64,000 bases of DNA, taken from the NCBI GenBank assembly GCA_035495315.1, contig DATJGF010000173.1, positions 1 through 64,000 on the forward strand, written 5' to 3'. This document shows, in pieces, positions 50,450-59,034 of the stretch. Every line of letters begins with the position of its first letter. The first letter of the stretch is position 1. The notes under the pieces were generated by a model. It had not been told where the DNA came from. It made no database searches and saw nothing but the letters and a program-made list of their open reading frames with translations. This stretch comes from DATJGF01 sp035495315 (lineage in GTDB: Bacteria > Verrucomicrobiota > Verrucomicrobiia > Limisphaerales > UBA8199). The translations under genes were made by a program, and so were the position numbers.

Positions 50450-52579
50450 GTGACGACCAAAACGCTGTTTGTCTCTAGCCACAGAAATATCCGCCGCCCT
50501 AGTCTTCACCTCGTCCACTGCGCCGGCCTTACCCTGATATGGCTTTCCATCGCGCCGGCCGAAACGATCCGGATCGCCAGCTGGAACCTGGCCTCATCAC
50601 CGAATTCGCCCACTGTCGCCGACATTGCGATGGTCGCAGGCACCCTGGCCAGGCTCGACCCCGATGTCATCCTTCTCCAACGAGTGAGAGATTCGAACTT
50701 CTGTGCGCAGGTCGCAACAGCGCTCAAGCCTGCTGAATACACCCTCCTGACCGCCTCTTCGTTCGGTGCCACGCCCAATCGCCCTCTCGATAACCAGCAA
50801 CTCGCCGAATTTCAGCGCAAAAAACAAATCCTGGAAGGCCAGATTGAAAAAGCGAAGCTCGACCTGCAGAGTGCCCAAACCGATCTGCTCACAAATCGTG
50901 ACTCACTTGGCAATCTCGCCCGGGAACTAGCCGGCATTGACCCCACCAATTCGCCCGAAGTCGCCCCTCAACATCCCGAAGAATATCGATCGCTGGCAGT
51001 GCAAATTGAAACACTAGGCGAGCAGGAACGCGAACTCCGTCGCCGCGGCTACAAGGAGACTCATCCCCTGATCCAAAACGTTCGCGGACAATTACGCACG
51101 TTTTCCACTCGCAGGGCCGAAATGGACCGGGATTTCCCCACGTTGAAATTCATCGTCATCGGAACAAACGCTCCGGATTGGACCATCGCATCCCACATTT
51201 CCGATTATCAGCGACTCAGGGCCCGCGCAAACTCCGTTCAGAAAACAACAAATGAGCTCGAGACTCGCTGGGCTGACCTCGTCCAGGCCCATGCTGCCCT
51301 CGAGAAGAATTCGACGGGCGAGCCTGCTATTCAGCCTTCGCAAATCGCAATTCTGGCAAAGAAATCCGCCTATTTTTCGTCTGTCGACGCCTGGGCAGAG
51401 CACAAGGATCAAGGTTTTGTGTTTTCAGCCGTGCAACACGGCCAGCGGCGGATTGGTTTCTTCTCCGTTGAATTTCCCAACCAACTCCAAGCTACCGGCG
51501 CAGTGCAGCAACTGGTTGGGAAAATAAACTCAATCAGAAGATGGGAACATGACCCCCTGGGGACGCTCATCTTAGCCTGCAGTTTCGATGGCAATTCCAA
51601 TCCGTCTCGACAAACCGGATCAGCTCAGGGCCTATCGTTGCTGGCGCGCGCCGGTTTTTCAGATGGGCTTAGCGACCTCGCAGACATAGAATCCCGGGGG
51701 CTCCTGGACAAGGCCCGCTCAAAACCTGCCGTTTCAGATTACATACTCGTCGAATCCACTGGGCTGCCGCTCAACCCACAGGCAATCACTCAGCCCGACA
51801 TCGAGCACCCATTGTTGCTCTGCGATTTGGAATTGGACCCGGTCAGAGTCGCCGCTGGCCGGCTCTCACGTGTTGAGGCCCAAACCAGCAAAGACCTAAA
51901 CCAGCTTTCTTGGCTAAATGTACCTACGTGGTGGGCCGCGGTCTTGGCCTCGGTTCTGTTTGTGTTCGGAACCATCTGGCTCTTGGCGAAAGAACGCAGT
52001 CGGCGCACTCGCCGATCGCCACGCTTGCTCCACGAGGCCAGGAATGCCGGCACCACGCCCTCGGGCTACACCGTGATCGTAACACCGCTCTCCATTACCG
52101 GCTCAGCCCCTGATTCGCCGCCCGCACTCCCGTCGGCCATGCCCCTCGTTCACCTCGAAACTCCCAGCGCACGCCAAACCCAATCGGCCACCTGGGAACA
52201 GAGGGCCTTGGCAGCAGAAGCGCAGGCAAAGCACGCGCAGACAATCATCCAGCAAGGTCTGCTCCCCGACCTCGGCCGCTGGCTAAAACAAAAATTCTTG
52301 CGCAAACTCCTGGTCCACCGCAGCCAATTGTTGGCCGCCCAGGAAGAGGCCACCCGAAAAGTTATGGCCGTCGATGCGCGACTCACCAAACTCGAGCTCC
52401 AGATTCAGCAACAGACCCAAAGCTACATGCGCCGAATTGAAGAACTGACCGCCGAACTGCTCGCAGCCAAAGAAGAAAATCGCGAGCTCATCCGATCCAA
52501 GATCGCCCAGGTGAAAATCGAAATGGAAGCCGCCCGGAAAAAAATCCTCGAACAGCAATCCAGCAGCGGGCGAACGTAA
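50450..52579 (+). CDS. Decayed endonuclease/exonuclease/phosphatase fold split by a Wzz-like coiled coil, membrane-anchored
   Basis: A 709-residue protein I do not recognise as one family. Residues 1-37 are a signal or membrane segment. Residues about 38-105 match the start of an EEP (endonuclease/exonuclease/phosphatase) fold (TIRIASWNL, LDPDVILLQRV) and about 298-460 match its second half (GFVFSAVQHGQRRIGFFSVE, LGTLILACSFDGNSN, AVSDYILVE). Between them, 113-288 is a GumC/Wzz-like coiled coil (YKETHPLIQNVRGQLRTFST). A transmembrane helix follows at about 492-513 and a C-terminal coiled coil at 600-705. The catalytic Glu is Arg (LLQRV), and GDFN is replaced by CSFD, so nuclease or phosphatase activity is unlikely. 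Confidence 0.6.
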   Translation: MTTKTLFVSSHRNIRRPSLHLVHCAGLTLIWLSIAPAETIRIASWNLASSPNSPTVADIAMVAGTLARLDPDVILLQRVRDSNFCAQVATALKPAEYTLLTASSFGATPNRPLDNQQLAEFQRKKQILEGQIEKAKLDLQSAQTDLLTNRDSLGNLARELAGIDPTNSPEVAPQHPEEYRSLAVQIETLGEQERELRRRGYKETHPLIQNVRGQLRTFSTRRAEMDRDFPTLKFIVIGTNAPDWTIASHISDYQRLRARANSVQKTTNELETRWADLVQAHAALEKNSTGEPAIQPSQIAILAKKSAYFSSVDAWAEHKDQGFVFSAVQHGQRRIGFFSVEFPNQLQATGAVQQLVGKINSIRRWEHDPLGTLILACSFDGNSNPSRQTGSAQGLSLLARAGFSDGLSDLADIESRGLLDKARSKPAVSDYILVESTGLPLNPQAITQPDIEHPLLLCDLELDPVRVAAGRLSRVEAQTSKDLNQLSWLNVPTWWAAVLASVLFVFGTIWLLAKERSRRTRRSPRLLHEARNAGTTPSGYTVIVTPLSITGSAPDSPPALPSAMPLVHLETPSARQTQSATWEQRALAAEAQAKHAQTIIQQGLLPDLGRWLKQKFLRKLLVHRSQLLAAQEEATRKVMAVDARLTKLELQIQQQTQSYMRRIEELTAELLAAKEENRELIRSKIAQVKIEMEAARKKILEQQSSSGRT

Positions 52580-52584
52580 CCAAT

Positions 52585-52613
52585 GTAGGAGCCGACGTGT
52601 AAGGAGGCTTTGA
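52585..52613. repeat. GTAGGAGACGACGT-family repeat (copy at 52585)
   Basis: Reads GTAGGAGCCGACGTGTAAGG (first 20 nt) and continues AGGCTTTGA. Shares the GTAGG-G-CGACGT core with 20826 and 55534. Confidence 0.65.
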
Positions 52614-52618
52614 TTTTT

Positions 52619-52692
52619 CGGAAGGCCAATCTCCCACGAGGCCCCAAAAGAATGCTTTTTAGTCACAGGCGCCTCGCGAGTTCGGCCTTCCA
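52619..52692. repeat. GGAAGGCC inverted pair
   Basis: Left arm from 52619 (CGGAAGGCCAATCTC...) and right arm to 52692 (...GAGTTCGGCCTTCC) are inverted copies with CGAGGC at the inner edge of each. Related to the palindrome at 31346-31369. Confidence 0.65.
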
Positions 52693-52753
52693 ATCAACTT
52701 CGACCGCCTGGCGAGAGCAGCTCTACGTGCGACAGGACTCAACCTGACGAGGG

Positions 52754-52793
52754 CCCTTCCCTCTCCCCTTCATAAAGAGAGGGAAGGGTGAGA
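52754..52793. repeat. CCCTCTCC-family hairpin (copy d)
   Basis: CCCTTCCCTCT and AGAGGGAAGGG flank CCCCTTCATAA; followed by TGAG. Confidence 0.6.
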
Positions 52794-52849
52794 ATTCCCC
52801 GAAAGGACTTTCGCGCTTTGAACCCATGAACCAGGGACGGCCTCGGGGT

Positions 52850-52893
52850 TCCTCTCCCACTCCTCCCCCCCGCATGAGTGGGCTGGGGAGAGG
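52850..52893. repeat. CCCTCTCC-family hairpin (copy e)
   Basis: CCTCTCCCACTC and GAGTGGGCTGGGGAGAGG form the arms around a C-rich loop. It is the copy nearest to the GME-like gene. Confidence 0.55.
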
Positions 52894-53079
52894 TGGCCTT
52901 TTCACATTGCGGCTCATGGTTGAGGAGTCGCATCTGGATGTCAATTTAGCCCACGATTTCAAATACCCGGGCGTTTCAGCACAACGCACAACCCCTCACC
53001 GCGGCTCTTACAATTCCAAACCAGGTTTTTAGTTTAGGCTCGCGCGCCGACAACCCGATTGCCATCTTAATACGACGTT

Positions 53080-54123
53080 ATGGAACAGAAGCGATTGATC
53101 GAGAAAGACCCACCCTTAAAAAAAGACGATTTGATAGTCATCGGCGGAGCGGGTGGCTTCATTGGCGGCTCACTCGCTCGTTATTTCCATGATAAAGGCT
53201 TCATGCGCATTCGCGCAGTCGACAAAAAGCCCCTCCCGGAGTGGTACCAACGCGTGCCAGGTGTGGAATGCCTGACCATGGACCTCAGCGAGGAGCAAAA
53301 CTGCCGCCGCGCCTGCGAAAATGCCGTCGAGGTCTATAACCTCGCCGCGGATATGGGCGGCATGGGATTCATTGAGCGTTTTCGCGTCGAATGCTTGCGC
53401 AGCATTCTGATCAACACCCACATGATTGAATCCGCTTACCGCGCCGGTGCCCGCCGCTATTTCTTCTCCTCGTCAGCCTGTGCCTACAACACCCAGCTCC
53501 AACAAGACCCAAATGTCCGCGCCCTGAAAGAATCCGACGCCTACCCTGCTATGGCCGAGCGCGGCTACGGTTGGGAAAAGTTGATGTCGGAAATGTTCTG
53601 CCAGGAATATTGGGCTGAACGCGGCCTCAAAACCGCCATCGCTCGCTTTCATAACGTCTACGGACCCAATGGCACCTGGGCCGGCGGCCGCGAAAAAGCT
53701 CCGGCCGCGATTTGCCGAAAAGTCATTGAAGCAATTGACTGCGGAAAGCACACCATCACGATCTGGGGCGATGGCCATCAGACCCGGAGTTTCATGTATA
53801 TCGACGACTGCACCAAAGGCATCGATATGATCATGCATTGCGACGAACTGATTGCCACCCCGATTAATCTCGGCTCCAGCGAGCTGGTTTCCATTAATGA
53901 CCTCGTATCGAAAGCGGAAAAGATCGCCGGCATCAAACTTACACGACAGTACGACCTCAAAGCCCCCCGCGGCGTCGCCGGTCGCAACAGTGATAACACT
54001 TTCATTCGGTCCATCCTTGATTGGGAGCCAAATACTCCGCTGGATAAAGGACTCCGCGCCACCTACAAGTGGATCGAAGAACAGTACCGCGCCCGCAAAA
54101 AAGGCCGCCGCGTCGTTGAGTAG
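53080..54123 (+). CDS. NAD-dependent epimerase, GDP-mannose 3,5-epimerase-like
   Basis: A 347-residue extended SDR. The dinucleotide motif is IGGAGGFIGGSLARY and the catalytic Tyr-Lys sits in YGWEK. The strings NLAADMGGMGFIERF, SSSACAYN, ALKESDAYPA, RFHNVYGPNGTWAGGREKAP and QTRSFMYIDDCTKGI are close to plant GDP-mannose 3,5-epimerase (GME), which makes GDP-galactose. GDP-hexose conversion for polysaccharide or glycan synthesis is therefore inferred. It is separated by repeats from the chimeric protein and convergent with galK. Confidence 0.88.
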   Translation: MEQKRLIEKDPPLKKDDLIVIGGAGGFIGGSLARYFHDKGFMRIRAVDKKPLPEWYQRVPGVECLTMDLSEEQNCRRACENAVEVYNLAADMGGMGFIERFRVECLRSILINTHMIESAYRAGARRYFFSSSACAYNTQLQQDPNVRALKESDAYPAMAERGYGWEKLMSEMFCQEYWAERGLKTAIARFHNVYGPNGTWAGGREKAPAAICRKVIEAIDCGKHTITIWGDGHQTRSFMYIDDCTKGIDMIMHCDELIATPINLGSSELVSINDLVSKAEKIAGIKLTRQYDLKAPRGVAGRNSDNTFIRSILDWEPNTPLDKGLRATYKWIEEQYRARKKGRRVVE

Positions 54124-54180
54124 CGTACAGGCCTAATGGGAACCCCGAAGAATTCCAATAGGCCCATCCAAGCCCTGGGT

Positions 54181-54221
54181 CTCCCTCTCCCCTTCCAAGG
54201 GGAGAGGGTCGGGGTGAGGGG
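54181..54221. repeat. CCCTCTCC-family hairpin (copy f)
   Basis: CTCCCTCTCCCCTTCC and GGGGAGAGGG form the arms around AAGG, followed by TCGGGGTGAGGGG. It is the cleanest copy and sits between the convergent GME-like and galK genes. Confidence 0.75.
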
Positions 54222-54300
54222 TTTGCTGGCTCGCAATCAGTAGCCTGCAACGTGAGTTACTCCGTCGAGCGGAGGAGGCCACATTTTTTCTGAAACTGCT

Positions 54301-55476
54301 CTAGCGCTTCAGAATCGTCGCTCCCGCCGCAGGTCGCGAGACAAACAGGGTCGCCTTGACCCCGGTTCGCTTCTGGTATTCCGTTTCGATGTGCTTCGAA
54401 ATCGCCCCCACCTGCTGGCTTTGCACCAGCGCCACCGTGCAGCCTCCGAAACCGCCCCCCGTCATGCGGCACCCAAAGACCCCACCCGAAATCCCGATCG
54501 CCCGCGCGATTTCAACCACGACGTCGAGTTCGCGGCAGCTCACTTCATAATCATCCCGCAATGAGGCATGGCTCGCATACATAAGCTGCCCAACCGTCGG
54601 CCAATTTGACGCCCGTACCCCTTCGGCGGCATGCAGCGTGCGTTCAATCTCCCCAATGACGTGGCGTGCCCGACGATAAACGACATCACTCATTTTGCCT
54701 CGTGCCTTTTCCAGCCCTTCGGCGTCTGCATCGCGCAGCGAGGCCACTCCCATTACCCGAGCCGCTTCTTCGCACTCGGCCCGGCGCCTGGCATATTCGC
54801 CACCGGTCAGCTCGTGCTTCACATTGGTATTGGTAATCAATAACTCGACCGATCGATCGCTCATCGGCACCAGCTCCGTTTCCCGTGAGCGGCAATCCAG
54901 CAGCAGAATATGGTCTTTCCGGCCCATCACCGAAATAAACTGGTCCATTATCCCGCACGGCATGCCGGCGAACTCATGCTCCGCTTTCTGGCACAACAGC
55001 GCCTTTTCGACCGGGTCCAGCTCCTGGCCGGTAATGGCTTCAAGCAACGTCGCCGTTGATACTTCCAGTGCCGCGCTGCTGGACAATCCTCCACCGACTG
55101 GAACGGTCGAATTGACCAGCGCCACGAAACCCGGCAAGCGGACCCCGCGGCTCACAAAACCCGCGATTACCCCTAGCGGATAATTAAACCAAGTGCCTTT
55201 TGGTTCCGGTTTCAGCGGTTTATTGGGGTCAACGACGGCAGGCCGCTTCTCGACTACCGAGCGAATCTCGATCCCTCGCTGTTCTCCTGATAGGGGTGCA
55301 GCGGCAATCACTGTGTAACGGTCAATCGCCATCGGAAATACATACCCATCGTTGTAATCGGTATGTTCCCCAATGATATTCACCCGTCCGGGCGCAGCGG
55401 CCAGCCAAAGCGGCTGCCGACCGTAGGCCTTTTCAAACTGCTCCGAAACAAAATCGCCAAGGTCCTTAAGTGTCAT
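54301..55476 (-). CDS. galK: Galactokinase
   Basis: Phosphorylates galactose to galactose 1-phosphate. The 391-residue GHMP kinase has the galactose-binding PGRVNIIGEHTDYNDGYVFP, the ATP-binding VPVGGGLSSSAALEVST, the catalytic Asp in CGIMDQFISVMGRK and GGGFGGCTVALV near the end. Start ATG at 55476 is preferred over the upstream 55497 since the MTLKDLGDF start fits. It is preceded on the same strand by the SSS symporter and a small membrane protein, giving a galactose uptake and use operon. Confidence 0.95.
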   Translation of the reverse strand: MTLKDLGDFVSEQFEKAYGRQPLWLAAAPGRVNIIGEHTDYNDGYVFPMAIDRYTVIAAAPLSGEQRGIEIRSVVEKRPAVVDPNKPLKPEPKGTWFNYPLGVIAGFVSRGVRLPGFVALVNSTVPVGGGLSSSAALEVSTATLLEAITGQELDPVEKALLCQKAEHEFAGMPCGIMDQFISVMGRKDHILLLDCRSRETELVPMSDRSVELLITNTNVKHELTGGEYARRRAECEEAARVMGVASLRDADAEGLEKARGKMSDVVYRRARHVIGEIERTLHAAEGVRASNWPTVGQLMYASHASLRDDYEVSCRELDVVVEIARAIGISGGVFGCRMTGGGFGGCTVALVQSQQVGAISKHIETEYQKRTGVKATLFVSRPAAGATILKR

Positions 55477-55533
55477 TGGACATAAAACTTGCCACAAAAT
55501 CGCCCTAAGAGCGTCTTGAAAATCGCTTTCCTG

Positions 55534-55560
55534 GTAGGCGCCGACGTGAGGAGACTCAGA
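55534..55560. repeat. GTAGGAGACGACGT-family repeat (copy at 55534)
   Basis: Reads GTAGGCGCCGACGTGAGGAG, then ACTCAGA. Third locus of the family. Confidence 0.65.
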
Positions 55561-55606
55561 TCCTCAAAAGAGACAGCATAAGGCCAACGAACTCGCGACG
55601 GAGTTT

Positions 55607-55655
55607 CTCCCTCTCCTCCTCTGGAATCCTCTGGAGGAGAGGGCCGGGGAGAGGA
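55607..55655. repeat. CCCTCTCC-family hairpin (copy g)
   Basis: CTCCCTCTCCTCC and GGAGGAGAGGGCCGGGGAGAGG flank a short loop. Lies in the galK 5' region. Confidence 0.6.
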
Positions 55656-55832
55656 GGCTTTGTTGTCCCAGCGAGCGTTCATTGGCAGGCTAGAATATTC
55701 TGGCGTTTCACAATAAATCAGAGCTTCCTCATCACTGTCGTGTGCATGCCGCGTTTCCTCCGCTCTCTCGATTTCAGAGAGCGGGATTGGAAATGCAACC
55801 CTCATCTCTGGGTCCGAATGTCTTGCCGCCGC

Positions 55833-56039
55833 CTACTTCTGCTTCTTGCCGGCACGCCACGCCAGGGTGAGCATAAACCCGCCAAACAGCAGCAGCACCA
55901 GCCCCCACGTCAGGTTAATGTTGATTCCCAGCGAATGCGTTTCGTAGATGGTTTTGTCCGATAGCGCCCCGAACACCACAAGCATCAGGCCAAACAAGCT
56001 GAACATTATGCCGATCGGAATTCGCAAATCAAAATTCAT
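55833..56039 (-). CDS. Small two-helix membrane protein in galactose operon
   Basis: A 68-residue protein with two hydrophobic segments (IMFSLFGLMLVVFGALSD and LTWGLVLLLFGGFMLTLAW) and a basic C-terminal end (RAGKKQK). It starts 13 nt after the symporter gene on the same strand. No family name is certain, though small membrane proteins of this kind often follow SSS symporters. Its place between transporter and galactokinase suggests support of uptake. Confidence 0.75.
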   Translation of the reverse strand: MNFDLRIPIGIMFSLFGLMLVVFGALSDKTIYETHSLGININLTWGLVLLLFGGFMLTLAWRAGKKQK

Positions 56040-56052
56040 AGGCTTGTCAGAG

Positions 56053-57759
56053 TTACCAAAAGATAATGTTCAACAGCACCGTCGCCGCGAGCACTAACAC
56101 ACCTAAGGTCACAGGCTGCTTGTACCATGGCTCATGCTCCGACTCAGGCTTGGGTGTCAGCGAGTACACCAGGCCCTTAAGTTCAGCATCGGTTTTGGTC
56201 CTTTCAGTGGCAAGGGAAACCAGGATCGTCACCACAAAACAAGACGTCCACGCCACAATCGCCATCCAAAAGTTCTGGCCCATCTCACTGTGAAACGTGA
56301 ATTCTTTGCCCAGCCACCCGCCTTTAATCCCGACCTCAGCCCCTTCCGAGAGCGCCAGTCCGTGGAAAATCGCCGCCCCGAGCGTGCCGCTCAATAAGCC
56401 CACAAAAGCCCCATGGCCCGTTGTTCGCCGCCAGAACATGCCAAGCAGGAACGTCGCGAACAGCGGCGCATTCACAAACCCAAATACCAACTGCAGCATA
56501 TCCATGATGTTATTGAACTTCGACGCCAGATACGCTGCCCCCACGCTGACCAGGATGCCAAACACGGTCGCCCACCGCCCCATCGCGAGATAATGCTTAT
56601 CCGTTCTATTCGGGGCGAGATAGCTCTGGTAAATGTCGTAAGTCCAAACCGTGTTGAATGCTGTCACATTCCCCGCCATACCGGACATGAATGAAGCCAT
56701 CAATGCCGTAAACCCTATCCCAAGCAAGCCGGTGGGAAAGTACTTCGCCAGCATCGCTGGTATGGTCAGGTTGTAGTCCGGCGTGCCGTCCTTCCCGATC
56801 GGTAAAAACTGATGCCCGCCGGAATAATGCAATGCTATCGCAATCATTCCCGGCAGAATCACCAACGCCGGAAAAAGCATCTTCGGGATGGCGGCAATCA
56901 ATGGCGTCCGACGCGCCGCCGACATCGAATCAGCTGCCATCGCCCGCTGCACCACCAAAAAATCCGTGCACCAATAACCAAACGACAGCACAAATCCCAA
57001 GCCCATCACCATGCCGAACCAGCCGATCCCCATCGGGTTCTCCAGCGGACTGCCCATGTGCTTCCAGGAATCGGTCCACGTGCCGGGTGCGAAATGCTCG
57101 CTCACCGCAACGGGCACCAATTTCTCCTTCAAGGCGGCCCAACCCCCGGCGTCCTTCAGGCCCAGAAACACCAGTGGCGCAAACCCAAACACGATCATGA
57201 AAAATTGCAGCACCTCGTTGTAAATCGCTGACGTGAGGCCACCAAGAAAAATGTATGCCAGGACGATCAACGCCGAAATCGCAATGCAACCGTTATAGTT
57301 CCAACCCAGGAGCGTCTCCATCAACCGCGCCAGCGCATGCATTGAGATCCCGGAGGAAAACACCGTCATGACCGCAAACGAAATCGCATTGAACCCGCGC
57401 GTCTTCTCGTCGAAACGCAGCTTGAGGTATTCCGGAACCGATCGCGCCCTCGACCCGTAGTAAAACGGCATCATGAATATCGCAAGAAATACCATCGCCG
57501 GAATCGCCCCGACCCAGTAAAAATGGCTGGTCATGATCCCATACTTCGCGCCCGACGCAGCCATCCCGATCACTTCCTGCGCCCCCAGGTTCGCCGAGAG
57601 AAAGGCCAATCCCGTCACCCACGCCGGTATCGACCGCCCTGACAGAAAAAAATCCGTGCTTCCCTTCATGTAACGCTTGAGCGCCCAACCGATGCTCAAA
57701 ACGAAAGCGAAGTAAATCAGGAGGATGGCGTAATCAATGCCGCCGAGTTGAATGTGCAT
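56053..57759 (-). CDS. Sodium:solute symporter (SSS/SGLT family)
   Basis: A 568-residue, 13-14-helix transporter. It starts GIDYAILLIYFAFVLSIGWA and has the SSS motifs FFLSGRSIPAWVTGLAFLSA and TDFLVVQRAMAADSMSAARR, with MNGAGNVTAFNTVWTYDIY-like SGMAGNVTAFNTVWTYDIY. The operon partners (a small membrane protein and galactokinase) suggest it takes up galactose with sodium, in the manner of SGLT. The C-terminal extension of about 70 residues ends in two further hydrophobic segments. Confidence 0.9.
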   Translation of the reverse strand: MHIQLGGIDYAILLIYFAFVLSIGWALKRYMKGSTDFFLSGRSIPAWVTGLAFLSANLGAQEVIGMAASGAKYGIMTSHFYWVGAIPAMVFLAIFMMPFYYGSRARSVPEYLKLRFDEKTRGFNAISFAVMTVFSSGISMHALARLMETLLGWNYNGCIAISALIVLAYIFLGGLTSAIYNEVLQFFMIVFGFAPLVFLGLKDAGGWAALKEKLVPVAVSEHFAPGTWTDSWKHMGSPLENPMGIGWFGMVMGLGFVLSFGYWCTDFLVVQRAMAADSMSAARRTPLIAAIPKMLFPALVILPGMIAIALHYSGGHQFLPIGKDGTPDYNLTIPAMLAKYFPTGLLGIGFTALMASFMSGMAGNVTAFNTVWTYDIYQSYLAPNRTDKHYLAMGRWATVFGILVSVGAAYLASKFNNIMDMLQLVFGFVNAPLFATFLLGMFWRRTTGHGAFVGLLSGTLGAAIFHGLALSEGAEVGIKGGWLGKEFTFHSEMGQNFWMAIVAWTSCFVVTILVSLATERTKTDAELKGLVYSLTPKPESEHEPWYKQPVTLGVLVLAATVLLNIIFW

Positions 57760-57831
57760 AATACGCGGTAATCCGAATGCCCCAGAGTCTTAAGGAGTTT
57801 GCACACGAATGTCAATTCTCCTGGAAGAAGC

Positions 57832-57900
57832 GGCAGGCGTCCCGCCTGCCGTAGAGCCGGGCATCCTGCACCGCGGGACAAGACGCACGGCCGGCCACTT
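57832..57900. repeat. Relic of the hairpin-array element (copy 3)
   Basis: The first hairpin GGCAGGCG-TCC-CGCCTGCC (57832-57850) is intact, followed by GTAGAGCCGGGCATCCTG, then the copy decays. This allows the family to be traced to a third locus. Confidence 0.6.
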
Positions 57901-57998
57901 TCGGGCGACGGGGTGCTGATGTTGGTCACGACCAGTACCAGTATGCCATGAACGGCAGTGAGCCGTGTGCAGGCACGACGCGGAAGCCCTTAAGTTAG

Positions 57999-58260
57999 AG
58001 GCTTGCCCCTCGGAGGATTCGCGCATCTCAGATTTTTCGTGCGCGTACGCCTCTCATTAACACCCTGCCTCAGCGGGGTGTAACGCGGGATCCGAGGCAC
58101 CGGTCAACCGTTTTAACGGTTTTCTAGCTCGTGGCACGACCCGGACCTAGAAACCGTTAAAACGGTTGCCTGTCTCTCTCCGGGCCATAACACCCCGCTG
58201 AAGTTCTGAAGCAGGGTGTTAATGAGAGCGTGCGGAAAAATCTCAGATGCGCGCAAGCCT
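57999..58260. repeat. Nested palindromic element, about 260 bp
   Basis: The arms AGGCTTGC...GCGCATCTCAGATTTTT on the left and AAAAATCTCAGATGCGCGCAAGCCT on the right enclose inner pairs CTCTCATTAACACCCTGC / GCAGGGTGTTAATGAGAG, CAGCGGGGTGT / ACACCCCGCTG, and AACCGTTTTAACGG / CCGTTAAAACGGTT. Together they make an almost complete cruciform around a short centre. No reading frame is inside. Confidence 0.8.
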
Positions 58261-58624
58261 AGGTTCCATGCGAGTTCAATCGTTCAATCATCGCCGTCCA
58301 TTGACGCGCTGGCAATGAAGTCTCTTTCCTCCTCGCGCAGGCCCTGCCTCCACTTCAGATGCACAATCGCCGGAGTTAACTCATCCAGCAACGCCCGCCC
58401 TTCCGCCTTCGGCGCATACCTCCGCACCGCATCTACCATGAAAGGGCTCGAGCCTCCTTCGATCCATAATCTATCTGGGCAATTGCCCCCTGGGAGGCAC
58501 AGTTGCGCATTCAGAGCCCCAGTTAGCCAACTGGCTCCAGAATGGCGGTATTCGGACGGCGGGCACGTGGGGCTTTGGCCGGCGGGAGAAAACGGCAAAG
58601 AGTTCTGCCCGATCAAACTGACTC

Positions 58625-59023
58625 TTAAATAACCATCCCCCAGCACGGAGCTGACAAGTAGCGGCCGTCGTCTCGAAGCTTTTCCTCCACCGGCCGCACC
58701 TCGATGCTTCCGAGCCGCACCGACGGCCATCGCGAGGCGATCTGGATCGCCTCGTTTAGATCCTGCGCTTGAATCAGGAAAAACCCGCCCAACGTCTCCT
58801 TCGTCTCGGCAAAGGGACCGTCACTGAGTGACACATTGCCGTCTCGCACCCGGACGGTCGTTGCAGTCTGAACACTTTGCAGCGCCTCCACCGCGATGAC
58901 GTAACCGCGTTTCTTCAATTCATCAAGATAAGTCAGCGTTTCATTCCGCAGCGCCTCCCACTCGCTCTTGGAAAGCGCGTTGAGTTTGTTCTCTTCCTCG
59001 TAAGCAAGACACAGGTACTTCAT
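58625..59023 (-). CDS. YCII-related (DGPF) protein
   Basis: A 132-residue protein of the YCII/DGPF family, with MKYLCLAYEEENKLNAL, ATTVRVRDGNVSLSDGPFAE and the diagnostic DGPF. The fold is a ferredoxin-like barrel; members are often near ECF sigma factors. Here it is one of two YCII genes alternating with VOC genes. No sigma factor is next to it. The function is unknown. Confidence 0.85.
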   Translation of the reverse strand: MKYLCLAYEEENKLNALSKSEWEALRNETLTYLDELKKRGYVIAVEALQSVQTATTVRVRDGNVSLSDGPFAETKETLGGFFLIQAQDLNEAIQIASRWPSVRLGSIEVRPVEEKLRDDGRYLSAPCWGMVI

Positions 59024-59034
59024 ATGTTTCGCCC

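Larger units (their letters stand above)
52580..53079. other. 500-nt repeat-rich intergenic region, no gene
   Basis: The gap before the GME-like gene holds four repeat families in a row: GTAGGAGCCGACGT (52585-52613), an inverted GGAAGGCC pair (52619-52692), and two CCCTCTCC-type hairpins (52754-52793 and 52850-52893). No coding frame with recognisable residues was found. Confidence 0.6.
55477..55832. other. Intergenic region before galK with repeats
   Basis: 356 nt between galK and the small membrane protein carry a GTAGGCGCCGACGT repeat (55534) and a CCCTCTCC hairpin (55607). Either the operon reads through these, or galK has its own promoter. No gene is supported. Confidence 0.5.
57760..58624. 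other. 865-nt intergenic region with palindromes and a weak open frame
   Basis: This gap holds a relic of the hairpin-array element (57832-57900), the nested palindrome (57999-58260) and then about 360 nt of unclear DNA. An open frame at 58284-58730 (minus) ends in a charged stretch (ALLDELTPAIVHLKWRQGLR) and overlaps the YCII gene, but no family is seen. It may be a remnant of a gene or of a repeat; it is not called. Confidence 0.4.

Noticed and set aside
58284..58730. 148-codon frame downstream of and overlapping the YCII gene
   Set aside because: No recognisable motif, overlaps a certain gene by about 105 nt, and lies next to a palindromic element. It may be a remnant but cannot be supported.
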